Assembly: GCA_018609965.1 (NCBI GenBank)
Contig: JAHENP010000312.1
Location: 1-6,201, forward strand
Direction of reading: 5' to 3'
Length of the DNA stretch: 6,201 bases
DNA from: Haloferacaceae archaeon
GTDB taxonomy: Archaea; Halobacteriota; Halobacteria; Halobacteriales; Haloferacaceae
Below, one piece after another: positions 5,626 to 6,201 of this stretch (the first letter of the stretch is position 1; each line of letters opens with the position of its first letter). Under the pieces are notes generated by a model. It saw only the letters and a program-made list of their open reading frames with translations. It ran no database searches and was not told the origin of the DNA. The position numbers and the translations under genes are program-made.

Positions 5626-5669
5626 GGTGAACGACGTTTTCGCCTTCGCAAGCTACTTTTTCGTTCACC
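5626..5669. promoter_or_regulatory. 9-bp inverted repeat in the Lrp gene promoter (candidate operator)
   Basis: GGTGAACGA at 5626-5634 is exactly mirrored by TCGTTCACC at 5661-5669, with 26 nt between. The probable TATA-like stretch (about 5653-5661) lies just inside the downstream arm, 23-31 nt before the ATG at 5684. Lrp-family proteins bind as dimers or higher oligomers, often to paired sites in their own promoter, so autoregulation is a reasonable inference. Two TTTTCG copies (5637-5642 and 5658-5663), 21 nt apart, lie in the same span. Confidence 0.5.
5653..5663 (+). promoter_or_regulatory. Candidate core promoter of the Lrp-family gene
   Basis: CTACTTTTTCG is the AT-rich stretch nearest the expected position, about 26 nt before the start codon. 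AGGAG at 5678-5682 is only 1 nt from the ATG at 5684, too close to work as a ribosome-binding site, so a leaderless message is likely. Confidence 0.35.
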
Positions 5670-5683
5670 GTAAAGACAGGAGT

Positions 5684-6112
5684 ATGAGTTCGTCGTCGAC
5701 GGCCGACCGAGTGTTGGCCGCCCTCGAGGCCGACGCACAGGCCTCCCACGCCGAGATCGCAGAGCGGGCGGGAGTGTCGAAGCCGACCGTCAGAAAGTAC
5801 ATCAGACAGTTGGAAGACGACGGTGTAATCGTCGGTTACTCCGCCGATATCGACCCCAAGAAGCTCTCTGGACAGACGATCGCGTTCGTCGGGGTCGAAG
5901 CTGAAAGCGACCGCTACGTCGACGCCACCCGCGGGCTGAAGAACGTCGACGCGGTCGAACGGTTGTACACCTCCTCGGGTGACCACATGTTCATGGCCGA
6001 GGTCCGCGCCGAGGACGGCGAGGATCTCGGTGTCGTCATCGAGGAGAAGGTACTCGCGGTGGACGGTGTCGAGGCGGCCCACCCGTCTGTGCTTCAGGAA
6101 CGACTGAAATGA
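5684..6112 (+). CDS. lrp: Lrp/AsnC family transcriptional regulator
   Basis: This 142-residue regulator has an N-terminal winged helix-turn-helix (residues 8-52), with SHAEIAERAGVSKPTVRKYIRQLEDDGVIVGYSADIDPKKL covering the helices and wing. A RAM (AsnC_trans_reg) domain follows at about 64-140, including IAFVGVEAE and the SSGDHMFMAEVRAEDG strand-turn-strand that forms the effector pocket in this family. Such proteins sense amino acids or nitrogen status and bind DNA as multimers. Length and ending (AHPSVLQERLK) match the haloarchaeal Lrp type that I recall lying beside the glutamine synthetase gene glnA; the region where glnA could lie is outside the window. The frame is open upstream to 5396, but that part lies inside the deacylase gene, and the ATG at 5684 gives the usual family length. 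The gene sits 74 nt after the deacylase with its own candidate promoter and operator. Its last eight codons form the first unit of a 25-nt tandem repeat. Confidence 0.9.
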   Translation: MSSSSTADRVLAALEADAQASHAEIAERAGVSKPTVRKYIRQLEDDGVIVGYSADIDPKKLSGQTIAFVGVEAESDRYVDATRGLKNVDAVERLYTSSGDHMFMAEVRAEDGEDLGVVIEEKVLAVDGVEAAHPSVLQERLK

Positions 6113-6201
6113 CGTGCTCCAGGAACGACTGAAATGACGTGCTCCAGGAACGACTGAAATGACGTGCTCCAGGAACGACTGAAATGACGTGCTCCAGGAA
6201 C
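6089..6201. repeat. 25-nt tandem repeat, about 4.5 copies, running off the window end
   Basis: Units start at 6089, 6114, 6139 and 6164, with a 13-nt partial at 6189. The period is perfect from 6095 to 6201; the first unit differs only at 6094 (T instead of C). Unit 1 encodes the C-terminus (VLQERLK) and stop of the Lrp protein. There are no spacers, so this is not a CRISPR array. Because 25 is not a multiple of 3 and each unit holds TGA twice, the repeat cannot be one long coding region. A real satellite and an assembly artefact at a contig end are both possible. Confidence 0.95.

Noticed and set aside
5510..6082. Long reverse-strand open frame of 190 codons opposite the deacylase and Lrp genes
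   Set aside because: It overlaps two well-supported genes, matches no family I recognise, and is the kind of antisense frame high-GC coding DNA produces.
6089..6201. Tandem repeat considered as a CRISPR array or iteron cluster
   Set aside because: Units are directly adjacent with no spacers, and the first unit is coding sequence of the regulator gene; no replication genes are nearby.

Overview
The window looks like a piece of a haloarchaeal chromosome (class Halobacteria). GC content is high, G or C dominates third codon positions, proteins are rich in Asp/Glu, ribosome-binding sites are mostly weak or absent, and the protein families are typical of halophilic archaea. All seven genes I can support lie on the + strand.

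Layout. (1) Positions 1-2714 hold the 3' end of a PilB-type secretion ATPase and a complete PilC-type polytopic membrane protein, 7 nt apart. They are the motor and platform of an archaeal type IV pilus-like assembly machine. The window is cut inside the ATPase, and no pilin gene follows on this side. (2) Positions 2844-3521 encode a class I SAM-dependent methyltransferase with Trm9-like features (a tRNA wobble-uridine modification family). (3) Positions 3663-3866 encode a 67-residue glycine-zipper protein. (4) Positions 3867-4179 have no gene. From about 3960 the sequence becomes clearly AT-richer and packed with inverted repeats, including a perfect 14-bp hairpin that resembles the end hairpins of IS200/IS605-type elements; I read it as a possible relic of such an element or a MITE. 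(5) Positions 4180-4425 encode an unrecognised 81-residue two-helix membrane protein with a CX5C pair, at the edge of that island. (6) Positions 4566-5609 encode a zinc-dependent succinylglutamate desuccinylase/aspartoacylase-family deacylase with a C-terminal beta-rich domain. (7) Positions 5684-6112 encode an Lrp/AsnC-family regulator whose promoter carries a 9-bp inverted repeat. (8) From 6089 to the window end a 25-nt unit repeats in tandem about 4.5 times. It starts inside the last codons of the regulator gene and runs off the edge.

Functionally, only the PilB/PilC pair is a clear operon. The deacylase and Lrp regulator may form a small amino-acid-metabolism neighbourhood: Lrp proteins sense amino acids or nitrogen state, and the closest haloarchaeal relatives I recall sit beside glnA, which could lie just beyond this window. 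I found no convincing new multi-gene system. The parts most worth a second look are the hairpin island at 3960-4111, the inverted repeat in front of the regulator, and the terminal tandem repeat.
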